Positions 10,360 to 22,565 of a stretch of 64,000 nt of DNA are shown here, piece after piece. This stretch comes from Micropterix aruncella (Eukaryota; Arthropoda; Insecta; Lepidoptera; Micropterigidae), in assembly GCA_944548615.1 (NCBI GenBank), contig OX155980.1:59010533-59074532 (forward strand), in the 5' to 3' direction. The notes under the pieces are model-generated. The model did not search any database. It worked only from the letters and a program-made list of their open reading frames with translations, and was not told the DNA's origin. The position numbers and the translations under genes were made by a program. Position 1 is the stretch's first letter. Each line of letters begins with the position of its first letter.

Positions 10360-12090
10360 TTTCTTCTGAAGCTCTTCTATTCCTCCTTTTAAACGCGATC
10401 CCCGAAATCTTCGAGAAAGTTGCAAAGGCGAGACTCTATAAATTTTTAATTGAAAATAAAATAAAATAATCAGTTCGGCTTTAGGGAAGGTCTAGGCACA
10501 ACAGACGCTGTAACTGCCTTAACAGAATTTATAGTCGAAATGGTGGATAAAGGAGATTAGTGTCTAGGAGATTTCATTGACCTTGCAAAGGCTTATGACT
10601 TCGTTCCACATAATATAGTAGTGTGCAAACTGAGCAGCTTGAGAATTAAATATACAAGTCTTAAATGGTTTAATAGTTACCTATCCAACAGGGTACAAAG
10701 TGTCACTATCCAGGGCCTCCAGAGTGAAAGCCACCATCTCACATATGGTGTCCCACAAGGTAGCGTTTTCGCACCCATTTTATTCCTCGTCTACATAAAC
10801 GACGTACGTCAGTTACCAGTAGATAAAATCATCACATTTGCCGATGACACTGTTAAACTATTCAAGACTTCAAATTGGGACTACACATTTGAGAAAGCAA
10901 ACGAAGCATGGAAATTATTAGAAATTGGCTAGTAAATTTTATGTTATCGCTTAATGTTGGCAAAACCAAATACATGTCTTTTAGTATAAATACCAAAAGT
11001 CAACCCACTACTAATATAGCTACTGTAGTACACGAGTGCGATAGCGTAGAGTTTTGTAACCGTCAGCCTCTGCAAAGAGTAATATCTTGGAAATAAGCTA
11101 GGCATCACTCTAGATTGCTTTCTCCGTTGGGACTCTCATATACATAACGTGGCTACGAAGGTGCGAATCTTTGGATACGTTATCAAAGAACTGAGGAATA
11201 TTCTGGATTCCAAAACGCTAAAAACTGTTTTTATGCTTTATTTTAATCGCTTATTACTTACGTCATAATTAGATGGGATGGATGTGGTAAACCCTTGCTA
11301 GAGCCATTGCAAGTTGCGCAGAAATTAAAATTAAAAATTATTCTCCGTAGACCATATCGCCATCCCAACAATGAACTTTATAAGGAAGTTATAGTCCTTG
11401 ATTGTAGGCAATTTTTTCTGAAAACTTCCCTCAAAACCATTTTTGGACAATAATTCAAATTTAGGAATAATTCAGAATCAAAGACCAACAAGAGAAGTTT
11501 TAGAAAATAGCTTAATTATATGCAGATTGAAAACATCATTTGGATAAAAACATTACTCTTACATTACGCCGAGATATTGAAATCGAATCAATATGGAAAT
11601 TAAAATGAAATTGACATTTAGGGAATTACAGAGTTGAAATTTAGGGGACAGACTAACCATATATCAAATGTTAGAAATTATAGTTTAAGAAAACTTAGGT
11701 GCACACGTTATTAATATATTTTTAAATATGCATGATGACTATATTTTAACATTGAACTAGTACCAACATTATTTGACTTTGATGTTACCTATATATTGTT
11801 TTGACAATGAAATGTCATTTTTTCACCAGGTATTTTTATATCAAATTTTATATTACTAAACATATAAAAAATATTTATGACTTTTAATTTCTTTTTTTAC
11901 ATACAACTCTATTTTTCTCTTTATTTTAGTTTCAAGACTACTCTGTTTGTCATTCTCTATTTAATCGAATGTTATATTCCATTTAATGCCGAATATAAAA
12001 TGGAATTGTATTTTATTTATTACATTTTTTTTTTTTTAAAAATAATTTTTTTTTTAGGACGACATTTTAGGGCAATTTATTTAAATTGGA
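10360..12090 (+). pseudogene. jockey-like LINE reverse transcriptase, family J1 copy 2
   Basis: Degenerate pol of a non-LTR retrotransposon. Upstream reads NNQFGFREGLGTTDAVTALT and DFIDLAKAYDFVPHN (RT motif A with its Asp). From 10621 the frame gives YGVPQGSVFAPILFLVYIND (GVPQGS at 10744 on) and FADDT with the catalytic Asp pair at 10843-10848. Beyond 11096 the frame is broken, but ELRNILDSKTLKTV near 11190 and later words match J1 copy 1. The 3' UTR runs to about 12090 and includes ACATTTTAGGGCAATTTA, shared with copy 1 near 2055. Several stops and frameshifts (for example at about 10559 and 11094) mean it makes no functional enzyme. The 180-residue open frame at 11877-12419 is the AT-rich 3' UTR running into the antisense of the next relic, not a gene. 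Confidence 0.85.
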
Positions 12091-12135
12091 ATTTTACTAA
12101 CAATTTTACATATTATTTGTTTAATATTAGAGTCC

Positions 12136-12745
12136 TGTCCAGCCTAGAAAATTCTAGAACGCTACGAACGTATGCAATATGCATTGTAGAGTACTTTGAA
12201 AGTTTTGCCTTTGGTAAAAGGTTTACCTATGCGCAGAATCATTCCAAGTTGTTTGGAAGCCTTAGATACGACCTTATCAATATGAAGATTAAAGTGCAGC
12301 TTGGAATCCAAGGTAATGCCCAGATCACGAGTCAATTTTTTACCGGCGATATTGTAGTTGTACATGATTGGATGATGTTTTCTGGTGAATGTTATAACAT
12401 TGCATTTATTTGTATTTAAAATTAATTGATTCTCATTACAGTATTGTTCAAATAATAATAAATATTTCTTACGTCTACACAATCTTCGGGACATTGAATA
12501 ATTTTATATATTTTTGTATCATCTGCGTAAAGCAAGTGATGTGATTTATTAAAACAGAGTCCAATATCGTTTAAGTAAAAGGTAAAAAGAAAAGGGCCAA
12601 GATGGGATCCCTAGGAAATTCCCGAGGGGATTTTTAAGAAAGAAGAGCGGTAACCTTTGATGGCGACGGCTTGACTGCGATTTGTTATGTAGGACTTGAT
12701 CTATCTAAGCAGATCACCGTGTATACCGTTAAAGAAAGCTCAGGT
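12136..12745 (-). pseudogene. LINE reverse transcriptase fragment, family J3
   Basis: Minus-strand relic of a non-LTR reverse transcriptase. From 12745 downward the translation includes LGPFLFTFYLND and HHLLYADDTKIYK (RT catalytic YADD with both Asp present), then in frame 12494-12162 LNTNKCNVITFTRKHHPIM, DLGITLDSKLHFNLHIDKVV and TFKVLYNAYCIRS, the expected thumb and post-RT region. The ends are ragged and a GVPQGS equivalent is degraded (IPSGIS). It lies tail to tail with J1 copy 2. Clearly a different family from J1 by sequence. Confidence 0.8.
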
Positions 12746-13689
12746 ATAAAAGAGTCATTTACAATTCTGGGAAGAATTTATTAATTTTACTGTAGGTAGA
12801 GCTAATTATATTTTCTTATGAAAGCTTATTTAGGCGTTGTTCGCTTATATAAAGCGTAATAAGAAAATATAATCACTATAATAAAATGAAAATTTTTTTT
12901 TCATTACCAAGAGTTTTTAAATTATACTTTTTAATACCTGAACTACCTGAACTTTAGAAAATCGGGACGTTTCGCTTAAAAAATTGATTTGTATTGTTGA
13001 ATTATGAGTTGAATATAAATAAAGAGGTACGACATATAATATGCCCCTACACGAGGGCCGCAGGCCCGTATGCAGACGGCGCCGCCTGCAAATGCCAATT
13101 TTATTATTTTGTATATTACGCAAGCGGACCTTTAGTTTTTACTTTATTCGTATGTATATTAAAAATATGTGGGGGTACAAAATATTAAATGTTATCAGCA
13201 CAATATCACTTTACCGTTTATGTGGGCATTGTTATCGACTTAATTGTGTTAACGTTACGAGCGTTTTTATAGTGGTTGCGCTGCCGTTTCCACGCCTTCG
13301 ATTTCCATCAATAAAATACAACGACATTCGAGACGTTTTTGACCACGAGCCAGTGCCAAAAAATCAAGTCAATATATTAACGATTATGCAATAAACTTTA
13401 AATATCACAATTTTGATAATCGATTATGTAAACGATTATGCAATAAACAATAAACAAATTTTGATAAAGACGCGAAAGAATGTCTCACCTGTTCATTGAT
13501 TGGCTCTGATTGCACCTATTAGGCAGCGCCATAATTTACAGTCTTTCGACTAACTATAAAAATCTCAACCCATTGGTTTATGAGCTACAAGGACACAGAA
13601 GATGATTACTAAATAATAGAATTAAATTGGTCCCGTTGCAGCTGCCTCGGGCGGTGCGGTTCATTTGTAGGCTAGCCTCGAACGGATCA
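12746..13689. other. Intergenic with short direct repeats
   Basis: AACGATTATGCAATAAAC occurs twice near 13379 and 13430. A small GC-rich patch lies at 13040-13100. Open frames at 12917-13394 overlap on opposite strands and have no recognisable features. Confidence 0.45.
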
Positions 13690-14010
13690 GTGTTAAAAAA
13701 TCACATTGTAAAAGCCAAACTTTTACAATGTGATTTCGGCCCAAGAAGGCATTTGTGTACCAAATTTCAAGTCTCTAATTGCAATATTTAGAGATTGGTA
13801 TAAAACTAGTGCGCCCCCTTAATGAACCGATTTTAACTTTCGAAATCTTGCTATGACCAAATTACCTCGGCCTGCATACCAAATTCTAGCTCAATCGGAT
13901 TGAGTGTTTGGGCGCTATCGTAGAGGAATACATACAGAAAGACAGATAGACACACAGACAGACTTCAATATGGGAATGGTCTTAATCGGCCCAAAATGGA
14001 TATTTTGCTA
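13690..14010 (+). repeat. Dispersed repeat family F, copy 4
   Basis: Carries TTACAATGTGATTTCGGCCC, CAAATTTCAAGTCTCTAATTG, ATATTTAGAGATTGGTATAA and GTTTGGGCGCTATCGTAGAGG, in the same order as the copies at 3110 and 5035. It starts with a perfect 16-17 bp stem, CACATTGTAAAAG and inverse around 13702-13730. Confidence 0.65.
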
Positions 14011-14675
14011 TTCATCTCGATAAAAAAAAGCTCGTTCACAACACTTACCTTCCCGGTCGGTTGGTGGGCCGGAAAAGTAATACTGATAGGTATGATTTAT
14101 AAACAAAACAATCGTAAATTATGTTTGCTAAAATTTTGTTGACAACCTTGAAATAATCGAGACCTACTCTGAAAACTGAATAGCTTTGTAAAGTATAATT
14201 AAACCTTATACATAGGTCACGCTGAAAGTTTCCGAAACTGACCCCTTGACTAAACAATTTAAAAAAAATATTTTACAATATTTAAAAGGGTATTTTTTTG
14301 GCTATAGACTAAATAATACTTGACCAATTTCGTGAAGGTTTGTCCGTCCACCGCTGTCAACAACAAAAACATCAAAACAGACAGGTATGAGACCTACTGT
14401 AAGTTTCGAGCATCCTTAAGCATAGAAATGAGTTGGGTTCCTACATACACATTTGGCTGTGAGAAAGCTTTGCTGGCGGTGGATCCCACACACAATTTGA
14501 CTGAGTCTCAAAAAACGGGATTCGCCACTTAGTGCAATGCCATACTTACCAGATTTAACGAAGGTGAAATTTGGTGCAGAATACGGTAATGTGTAGGCAA
14601 TAGATGACTTTAACGCCAAGACTCCGAAACAAAGCAGAAATCGACAATTTGGTTCGATTTAAAAAAAACAAGCAA
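14011..14675. other. Intergenic, nothing recognised
   Basis: Short open frames at 14045-14257 (-), 14320-14532 (+) and 14416-14619 (-) overlap and have no family resemblance. Confidence 0.4.
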
Positions 14676-15150
14676 CTTGACGCTGCGTGTAAAGTGCCGC
14701 GAAGCAGATAATTGCTACTTTTTCAGGGAAATTGGACACGTGGCTACTGTTGATGTAATTAATTATCGTACCCTGAACGCTGACGTACAAGTCCATTCAC
14801 TTGCCGGAAGATATTGACAATTTCAATAAAAGCAACAGTAAACGCGCCATCATCTTGCGCAATGACAAGGCTAGACAGACTATCGAATGTTTGAAAGCGA
14901 AAAACGCAGAACTCACGAGCCATTCTCCAGAGAGTCTCAAATACTAGCTACTTGTGACTTCTTCTTGTTCCCAAAATTAAAGACCGGTCGACGCGGTCAA
15001 CGATTATCATCGCCAGAAGAGGTTGTCGAAGAATATGCAAAACATGTTTCCGAAGCCAAGGAGGAGTGGAATAAATATTATGAAAATTGGTTTTTACGTA
15101 CGAAAAAGTGTATTAACGCTCACGGAGAATATTTTGAGAAAAAATAAATT
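14676..15150 (+). pseudogene. mariner transposase C-terminal relic
   Basis: The frame at 14887-15147 reads LATCDFFLFPKLKTGRRGQR, then SSPEEVVEEYAKHVSEAKEE and WNKYYENWFLRTKKCINAHG with final GEYFEKK, the C-terminus of a mariner (DD34D) transposase. The Asp of the family APxDFxLF motif is kept (ATCDFF). Just upstream, near 14850, the relic of the HDNARPH motif appears as RNDKARQT in the preceding sequence. Mariner transposases are about 345 residues; the N-terminal DNA-binding part and first catalytic Asp are missing, and reading frames shift. No terminal inverted repeats are recognised. A dead fragment. Confidence 0.82.
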
Positions 15151-16441
15151 GATTTTTGGCCATTGGGTAATGGCTATTGATTCTTTGCTATTGATCAATG
15201 AAAGAATAATTGATTTATATTCATTGTATTTTTTCCGGAAACTTTCAGTGTGCCCTCGTATACTAATAATGTGTAGCTATATCGTTTACCATCAAATCAA
15301 GAACTATATAGTAAGCACGCCTATGAGACTCGCTAACGGTTAAACGTTGCTTTTACCATAGTGCAACCAATGCAGACGCTAAAACTTTTAATTTTAGTTA
15401 TAAGCTTTTTAAACGAAATGGAAAATATTTGAAATCTTTATATTAAGACAATTGTCATCTGCACATGCTATCTATAAGTTCGACGTGTACTTTAGATTTG
15501 CTGAACCCATCATAATCTAGAGTTAGGTACTTTATAATGATATTGTTATTCCTCTAATAACAAGTTTAGAGCGAGAGTTTTAAGCTTATATTTAAATATA
15601 GGCGCTTTGCTCTATCAATATAGATAATTTTAAAATGTTATTAGACTTTTCTACAAATAATTCTATTAGGTAGGTATTATATTTAAAATTAATTTTTCCT
15701 TGATTATTTTTAGTGTTTTTTTGTTCATTGATTTATAATACAAACGATAGGTTTCTTTGGTTCCTTGATTATTACCCTTAAATTGCACGTTTTACTATTT
15801 CAATTACTAATTTATTTTTGGTGATATATTTTTCTTTAATTTTCTATCTTGTTGTTTGGATTTTAAGCTTATAAATCATATTCATGTTATGTTTCTAAAA
15901 TATTTTTATTATAGGGTAGCTATGTTTTCCTAAATTATGATTTATTCCCAAAGTTTACTATGTAAAATTTGTTAAACTGCAGTAGGTATATAATGCCTCT
16001 TAGTCTAATCGACCGATTATAAATGGCAATAATTTTAATACATATTTGTAGGAATTCGATTATTAATACTTGGATAAAGAGTAATAAGAGTTGAAACGTG
16101 GATAAAATATAGACCGAAAAATTAGTATATTGACCTTTAGCTACTAAATATTTAAGTGGGTTATAGATATTATCCATAAACCACATAGGTTTTATTTGAC
16201 CTTTCCAAAACTTTATGTCTAGAAGGGGAGAGGGAGGGGGGGGGGGGCTTTTTTGTTTATGAATCGTGCCAACCAAATGATTTTTGGGGATCATCTTCCG
16301 AAGTGCACGTTTTTGTGAATTTGGCAGCTTCAGAAACGGTGATAGAAATTGAATAAAACACAAAATTTGGCAAAAAAACATTTCCATTAATAAGAAGTCT
16401 TGTCTCTCCTAGCCTGAATGATGGCTTTCATTTGATTTTTT
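15151..16441. other. AT-rich intergenic, nothing recognised
   Basis: Long AT-rich stretch. A minus-strand open frame at 15935-16387 spans a poly-G run (about 16232-16247) that encodes a proline run, and has hydrophobic, phase-insensitive composition; I do not believe it is a gene. Confidence 0.45.
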
Positions 16442-16510
16442 ATTTACTTTAAACACAATATTTATATCACAAAATTGATTTTATTACTTTTCCTGAATTT
16501 ATTTTTAATT
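16442..16510 (+). repeat. 70 bp direct repeat, copy A
   Basis: TTTACTTTAAACACAATATT through TTTTCCTGAATTTATTTTTA matches 17186-17254 with only a few substitutions, in direct orientation 744 bp away. Confidence 0.75.
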
Positions 16511-16620
16511 ATTTAAAAAAAATGTATTTCTTTAAGGTTAGCTGTAAGATATTGCTTTTAGGCAATAAGCTCGCCTTTTTGTTTGAGCAAATAAATCGTT
16601 TAATTATTATTATTATTATA
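16511..16620 (+). repeat. LINE 3' end with (ATT)n tail, family J4
   Basis: GGTTAGCTGTAAGATATTGC, then TTTTAGGCAATAAGCTCGCC and AATTATTATTATTATTATA form a solo 3' terminus. The same terminus in reverse complement ends the LINE at 20001-20930, where the hairpin ATTGCCTGCAGGCAAT is perfect. Extreme 5' truncation of a non-LTR element. Confidence 0.7.
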
Positions 16621-16692
16621 AAGCGTTTAATAACAAAATGGTAATGTAATAATCAATCCAATAGTTTTCTCAATATATCTAGACGACTGGGG

Positions 16693-16998
16693 CAGTGGGC
16701 CCGATTGCGTTTCTTTGTGAACTAAAACTAAAATTAGTCCAAGCGAACGAGACAGAGCAATAAGTTAGAGCGGTAAATGAAACGAACGATCGTCGATAAA
16801 TACTACCTGCCGAACTTATACTCGTCCGAATAGATTCGAGCATATTTCGTGCGGTGTAAGATTTGACCTTGGCGGGCAGTTTTAATGCGAAAAAGTGACA
16901 ACCGTCATCTCACACTTCGCTCTAGCGTATTGCCCTGTCTCGTTCAAACGGACTAATTTCCGATTTTAGTTCACGAAGAAACGCAATCGAGCCCAGTA
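16693..16998. mobile_element. MITE with ~75-90 bp terminal inverted repeats
   Basis: The left end CAGTGGGCCCGATTGCGTTT continues with CTTTGTGAACTAAAAC and GAACGAGACAGAGCAAT. The right end in reverse complement reads CTACTGGGCTCGATTGCGTT, CTTCGTGAACTAAAAT and GAACGAGACAGGGCAAT. Total about 306 bp with no coding capacity. A non-autonomous DNA element; superfamily not determined. Confidence 0.75.
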
Positions 16999-17185
16999 GC
17001 TACTAACTTTCACATCCCTTTTAATAGACAAATCGATCGTTTCACAATCCTATCTCACGTGCATGCCCATTATACAATACCATAACCAATAGTGATGATA
17101 CGCGTAATATTGATGTTTTCAACCTTGGACCTCCTAATATATAAATTCATTTTACAGTCTAAATTACGAGAAAAATAGATTGATA

Positions 17186-18202
<1,017 letters not shown>

Positions 18203-18838
18203 CATTGATTATATAGGATATTAGATTGCTCAATGCCTTACTACATTTTGACATCCAAGATTTTACTACGAAACGCAACGTACACGTTACGCTTCGTAGT
18301 AGATTCCTAGTGTTCCAAACATTGATTAATCTTCTCCTATGTTCAGTAGCCTGATATATGGCTTTCTAAACATGAATATACAGTATCCTATCTGAAAATA
18401 AAGCAATAATTCAAACTTGAAAATCATAGCACGTATAATTTTAATATTATTTATATAAAGATGTAAATTTTAATTTGCTAGAAATGTTTCAATTCATAAT
18501 TAGTAGGCGCTTTAGAGTGCAAATAGTATAATGAATGGCATTATAATTTCTCTGTGTTATTTCTGTGATGTAAGCGGACTATATAAAAATGCGATAGATG
18601 GAACTAATTATTGTTATCACTTAAATATGGTTAATTTAATGGTATTATTGTTATCACTGGTTAAATAATGGGTTTGCATAATAAATTAGTCTAGTTATAA
18701 AAAAAACATTCACTATGAATGTTATTATAGGTGGCCAAATCATTGTTATTAGTTCCGCCGAACATTGCTATCGGCGCTACCTCCATGTCGCCGGCGCGAA
18801 CGGGTTTTCAACGCGTACTATGACATTAATCAATTCAA
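18203..18838 (+). mobile_element. MITE family M, copy 1 (~600 bp)
   Basis: Starts CATTGATTATATAGGATATT then AGATTGCTCAATGCC, ACTACGAAACGCAACGT. The interior (for example TGTGATGTAAGC, GGCCAAATCATTGTTATTAG, GTCGCCGGCGCGAACGG) matches copies at 29119, 33545 and 36612 when oriented. The right end is shortened relative to copy 2. No transposase; a non-autonomous element. The plus strand is defined here by this copy. Confidence 0.75.
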
Positions 18839-20000
18839 TAACCTTTATAGACATACATATACAGTAAAAAAAAAATCTACAGCGCCATTGGTTTATTTCC
18901 ATTTTAAAATCAGGCCACACATTAGTCCAGTAACCTAGTAGGTACATCATAAGTTGCATCAAATGGGGGTAGAAGGTTTCGTTGCTTTTTCATTATAGGA
19001 TGTGCCTGAGATGCTAAGTCCAAATTTTCGACCTCGGCAGTCCTCCGGAACACTTCTAAATTTCTCAAAAACTGCAAAAAATTTGTACTTTTTTCGGTTT
19101 CTTCCCATTTTGACCATGAAGCAGCACGTCTTCGACAAAAACTATTCTATATATATTTAAACTACCTTGAATTTTCTATAATTTAAGACTATAATGGGCT
19201 CCATAGCTTTAATAGTTTCTGAGATACAGCTTTTCAAATTTGACAAAATCTCCGAACTTGAAAATTTTATGCTAATTTTCTTCACTGAGTCGTGGTAGGT
19301 AGGTTATTGAAGATTAAAAGGCAATTGTATATGACGAATATACTATATAGGCAATTGAAAATAGGATATTTTTTTAAAGTTTGGAGAATTTGCCATGAGA
19401 ATGTGTGTGTGGGAGAGAGGATGTATGTGTGTGCAAAAGTTCAAAAACTGATGACAGATAACAGACATTTGTTTTAAATCTGAATTCAGACATGTCCTAG
19501 AAAAAAAATATACTTCGAATTCTGCAATTCCTGCTTACGTCACTTTTAGACATCTTAATCGGGTATTTAATAAATACGCTATAATTGCTGTAATGCTAAA
19601 TTCATTACTCCGTCATTATTAGTTCTAAAATGGAAAACAACAGTATGTTTTAATGCTGAGAATTATGTCTTTAATATGTTATTTTTAATACCTTTTGTAG
19701 TTTACGAATTCATTAATCAACTTTTAAAATGATCCTGCAAATCAAACCTGAAAATCGCAATTATAATAGCCGACAAAAATCATTTAAATCAAAGAGAAAA
19801 AACATAAAAGTTTGAAAATTGAATACAGGAAACAAATTATCGCACTTTTTATAGCCAATACCTAGAACAACAACTCATCGTATGTCGCTTCATTAAGACG
19901 AAATTTGGAAACATACCTACATGATACCGTGTATCAACCAGTTTTTTTTGTAACTATTGTGGGTGGAAAATAATAAGGCCATTAAAGGCTGCTATTAAAT
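18839..20000. other. Intergenic, nothing recognised
   Basis: A stretch at 18965-19270 is of even composition without repeats I can match. A 61-residue frame at 19292-19477 crosses a TGTGTG-rich patch and has no recognisable features. Confidence 0.4.
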
Positions 20001-20930
20001 TATAATAATAAAACTCTTTATTCTTAAGAAAAGGCGAGATTATTGCCTGCAGGCAATATTTTAGAGCTAACCTATACTATTGTAAGAACATTATTTGCGA
20101 GTAAACTACATAACTTAACCTACATAAAGAGTATGACAAATAAAATAAAGGAGGATAGAAAGAAGTATATACTTTACTCTTTGTGGGCACAGATTTGCCA
20201 CATCAAAATAATCTAACACCTATAAGGACGCTAAAGTTTTAAAAGGAGAGGAATGGGAGGGGTAAGGGAATTTATCTGGAAGATTTCAAATGCTCTCTGA
20301 GTCTGTTTTTAAAAGTTGTTATGCTTGGCGCGGTTCTCACATTTTTCGGCAAAGCATTCCAAAGACGGGCTCCATGCACGGTGAAAGAGAATGAGAAGAA
20401 GTCACTGCTGTGACTAGGGATAAAGAGTAGCAGGTTGTTTTTTGATCTCAGAGGGCGTTCATGAGTCGATAGTGCAGTAAATCTGCACTATCGGTAAGAT
20501 AATTGGGAGTGACGTCATCCAAGATCTTGAAAAGCATACAGAGAACTCGCATGTCTCTTTTCTCTCGGGTCGACAGCCAGTGAAGCTTCTCTCTGTACTC
20601 CGTGATGTGGTCAAATTTTCTGAGGCCATGGATATACCGAATGCAAACATTTTGGAGACGCTCAACTTTGGTGGATAACTCCTCTGTGAGGTCGACAAAT
20701 GCGACATCTCCATAATCCAGAAGGGGGAGGAGAGCAGACTGACAAATCGTAATCTTGCTCTTCTCCTGGAGGATATTTTTCAGCCTATTCAGCGAATGAA
20801 ATCGGCGGAAGAGTTTGCGTCGCATTTCTCGATAATGTGGCCGCCATGAGAGGTTGTCGTCCATATGGACACCGACGTTTTTAACCTCGAAACTGAAAGG
20901 GACCTCATCCGCACCGATGCAGAAATATTA
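20001..20930 (-). pseudogene. LINE reverse-transcriptase C-terminal part, family J4
   Basis: Minus frame 20864-20448 reads MDDNLSWRPHYREMRRKLFR, then ALLPLLDYGDVAFVDLTEEL and RLQNVCIRYIHGLRKFDHIT, the region after the RT palm in non-LTR pol proteins. Upstream to about 20930 the frame continues (EVKNVGVHMDD), so the ATG is internal and the element is 5' truncated. Near 20460 the frame shifts, and the remaining C-terminus reads LRSKNNLLLFIPS and VHGARLWNALPKNVRT before a stop near 20270. The 3' UTR ends with the hairpin ATTGCCTGCAGGCAAT (about 20045-20060) and an ATT-type tail near 20001-20012. Catalytic residues are absent. Inactive. Confidence 0.83.
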
Positions 20931-21609
20931 TCATCAATTAGGTTACTTATCTAGAAGTATACTTATATTTAGCGAAAGTAATCGACTGAAGCCATTTCGA
21001 ATTTCGAGCCATTTCGAGCCTACCATGCATAATTACACATTACCATGCATAATTACAACTACTAAACTTGTCGACGAAAGGTCTATAAACACTGAATTCG
21101 CAATATCATGCTATGTTATGTTATATAAATAAATATTTTCTTGAGGTTTTCCTTTACTTAAACTGACTGTCGGTTCGGTTTCTCTTGTCATCACATGTCT
21201 TTAAAAATATATCTCTATAATTTTTAATAAATTCGATTAGTAATTTAAAATCACATTAAATCTAGAAATAGTTTTTTGCTCGCAGATTGGTGACTTCAAT
21301 AACTATGTGACGTTTCAAAAATTTCTAAAAATGAAATTTATGAAATTTTCATACTGCCGCCACAGTATACTGTGCTCTTGCCTAATTACTGAAAAAATCC
21401 TCTCTACTGTCGCGACGGCGCGGTGGAGTCACATTTAAATACCCGACCCTCCAAGGGTGGATGGGGGGGGGGGGGGTCCTCTATCCGCTACTGCTGTCAG
21501 TGCCGCTGTGGGCTGATGTGGGAGGAGCCAATTTTTAACTGACATAAAAATATCCCGACCTGCGCAGTGTCTGCCATGAATGGGTTAACAGAGAAAAGAA
21601 CATCATTTT
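20931..21609. other. Intergenic with poly-G run
   Basis: GATGGG followed by a run of about 13 G lies near 21460-21476. Sequence 21001-21060 repeats ACCATGCATAATTAC twice. No coding match. Confidence 0.45.
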
Positions 21610-21960
21610 AGGCACGGAGCCAATAGATGTAATCTGTGTTCAAATGGTAGACAAAGGCTCCGGCTATACGCTTTATCTTGTACAGTATAAATAACACCGC
21701 TTAAACATTCGAGTCGATCTTGCATGAACGCATTCAGTCTTTTGAAGACTATGGTTGTCTGATTGTCATCATGGCATCCGGACGGAACGATCTACCTACT
21801 TGCTCCAATCTGTTCGTTTTAACGGATTACGCCTCTACCATGGATAGAGGTTTGCAAATGGGCATTGTCTACCTCGATATGGCCAAGGCGTTCGATACGG
21901 GCCAGTTTAGGACACGTCTCTCCAGATGTATGCGGCCTGGATTGTTCCTATAAGTCCTGA
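21610..21960 (+). pseudogene. LINE reverse-transcriptase fragment, family J5
   Basis: The frame at 21720-21953 reads LFVLTDYASTMDRGLQMGIV then YLDMAKAFDTG, which matches RT motif A of non-LTR retrotransposons, with its catalytic Asp, and the preceding helix. Upstream words (HERIQSFEDYG) are consistent with the start of motif 1-2. The match ends abruptly after AFD, and the YADD segment is not found. A small broken remnant. Confidence 0.65.
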
Positions 21961-22334
21961 TGTGTGTGATGGGGGTTGACAGCTGCGGAAATGATAGGAG
22001 GTGGTATTTATCCTGCAGCGTTTTACAGCCGCATATTGGATTCTATATGTAACCCCAGCGGACGAGATTGGCTCGCATCTTGCCACATCCACCCTCAGTC
22101 TAATAAAACTACGCCAGGTAGTATAGTCTGGTCTAGGTCTAGGACTAGGTCCTGGCCAAAAGAAACCCTCCATTGAGTGATGCGGTTCGAAGATTGACTT
22201 CATTGAAGCGCTTGTGTGCGGCTCAATAATGACTTTCGCGATTTGATACGACTGTGATGTAGTCTTGGGTCATCTCTATCACCTATATTATGGTCTCTAT
22301 CACCTCTATATGGTCATCTCTATTATGCGGTACG

Positions 22335-22565
22335 AATCAGTCAGGACATCACGAAGTATTGCAGGGGGAGCGATGCCGATGAGCTGATAAAGTTTTTTGG
22401 ACGGGAGTATGTTTGTGGCAGCCGGAGACAATTCTCACAGCATCGTTCACGGCAGTGGCGACCATTTTTGCAAGTGTTGATCTACTACAAACTAGAGCGG
22501 CATATTTCGGTGCGGAGATGCATAGGCATATGGCTAAGTTTCTGAGTGTAGTTTGTTGCCTCCCC
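22335..22565 (-). pseudogene. Probable LINE pol C-terminal fragment
   Basis: Minus frame 22567-22349 contains LAKMVATAVNDAVRIVSGCHK, which resembles the post-RT segment NAALRIxxGCH of jockey or LOA-type pol proteins. It is opposite in orientation to the J5 fragment 400 bp away. The resemblance is one short block only, so this is moderate at best. Between the two, 21960-22334 shows short tandem ATGGTCATCTCTAT-like words at 22260-22330. Confidence 0.4.

Noticed and set aside
11877..12419. 180-residue plus-strand open frame
   Set aside because: It crosses the AT-rich 3' UTR of LINE J1 and the antisense of RT relic J3; composition is Phe/Tyr/Leu-rich and no domain is visible.
15935..16387. 150-residue minus-strand frame with a proline run
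   Set aside because: The proline run comes from a poly-G tract and the rest is AT-rich hydrophobic sequence without a domain.
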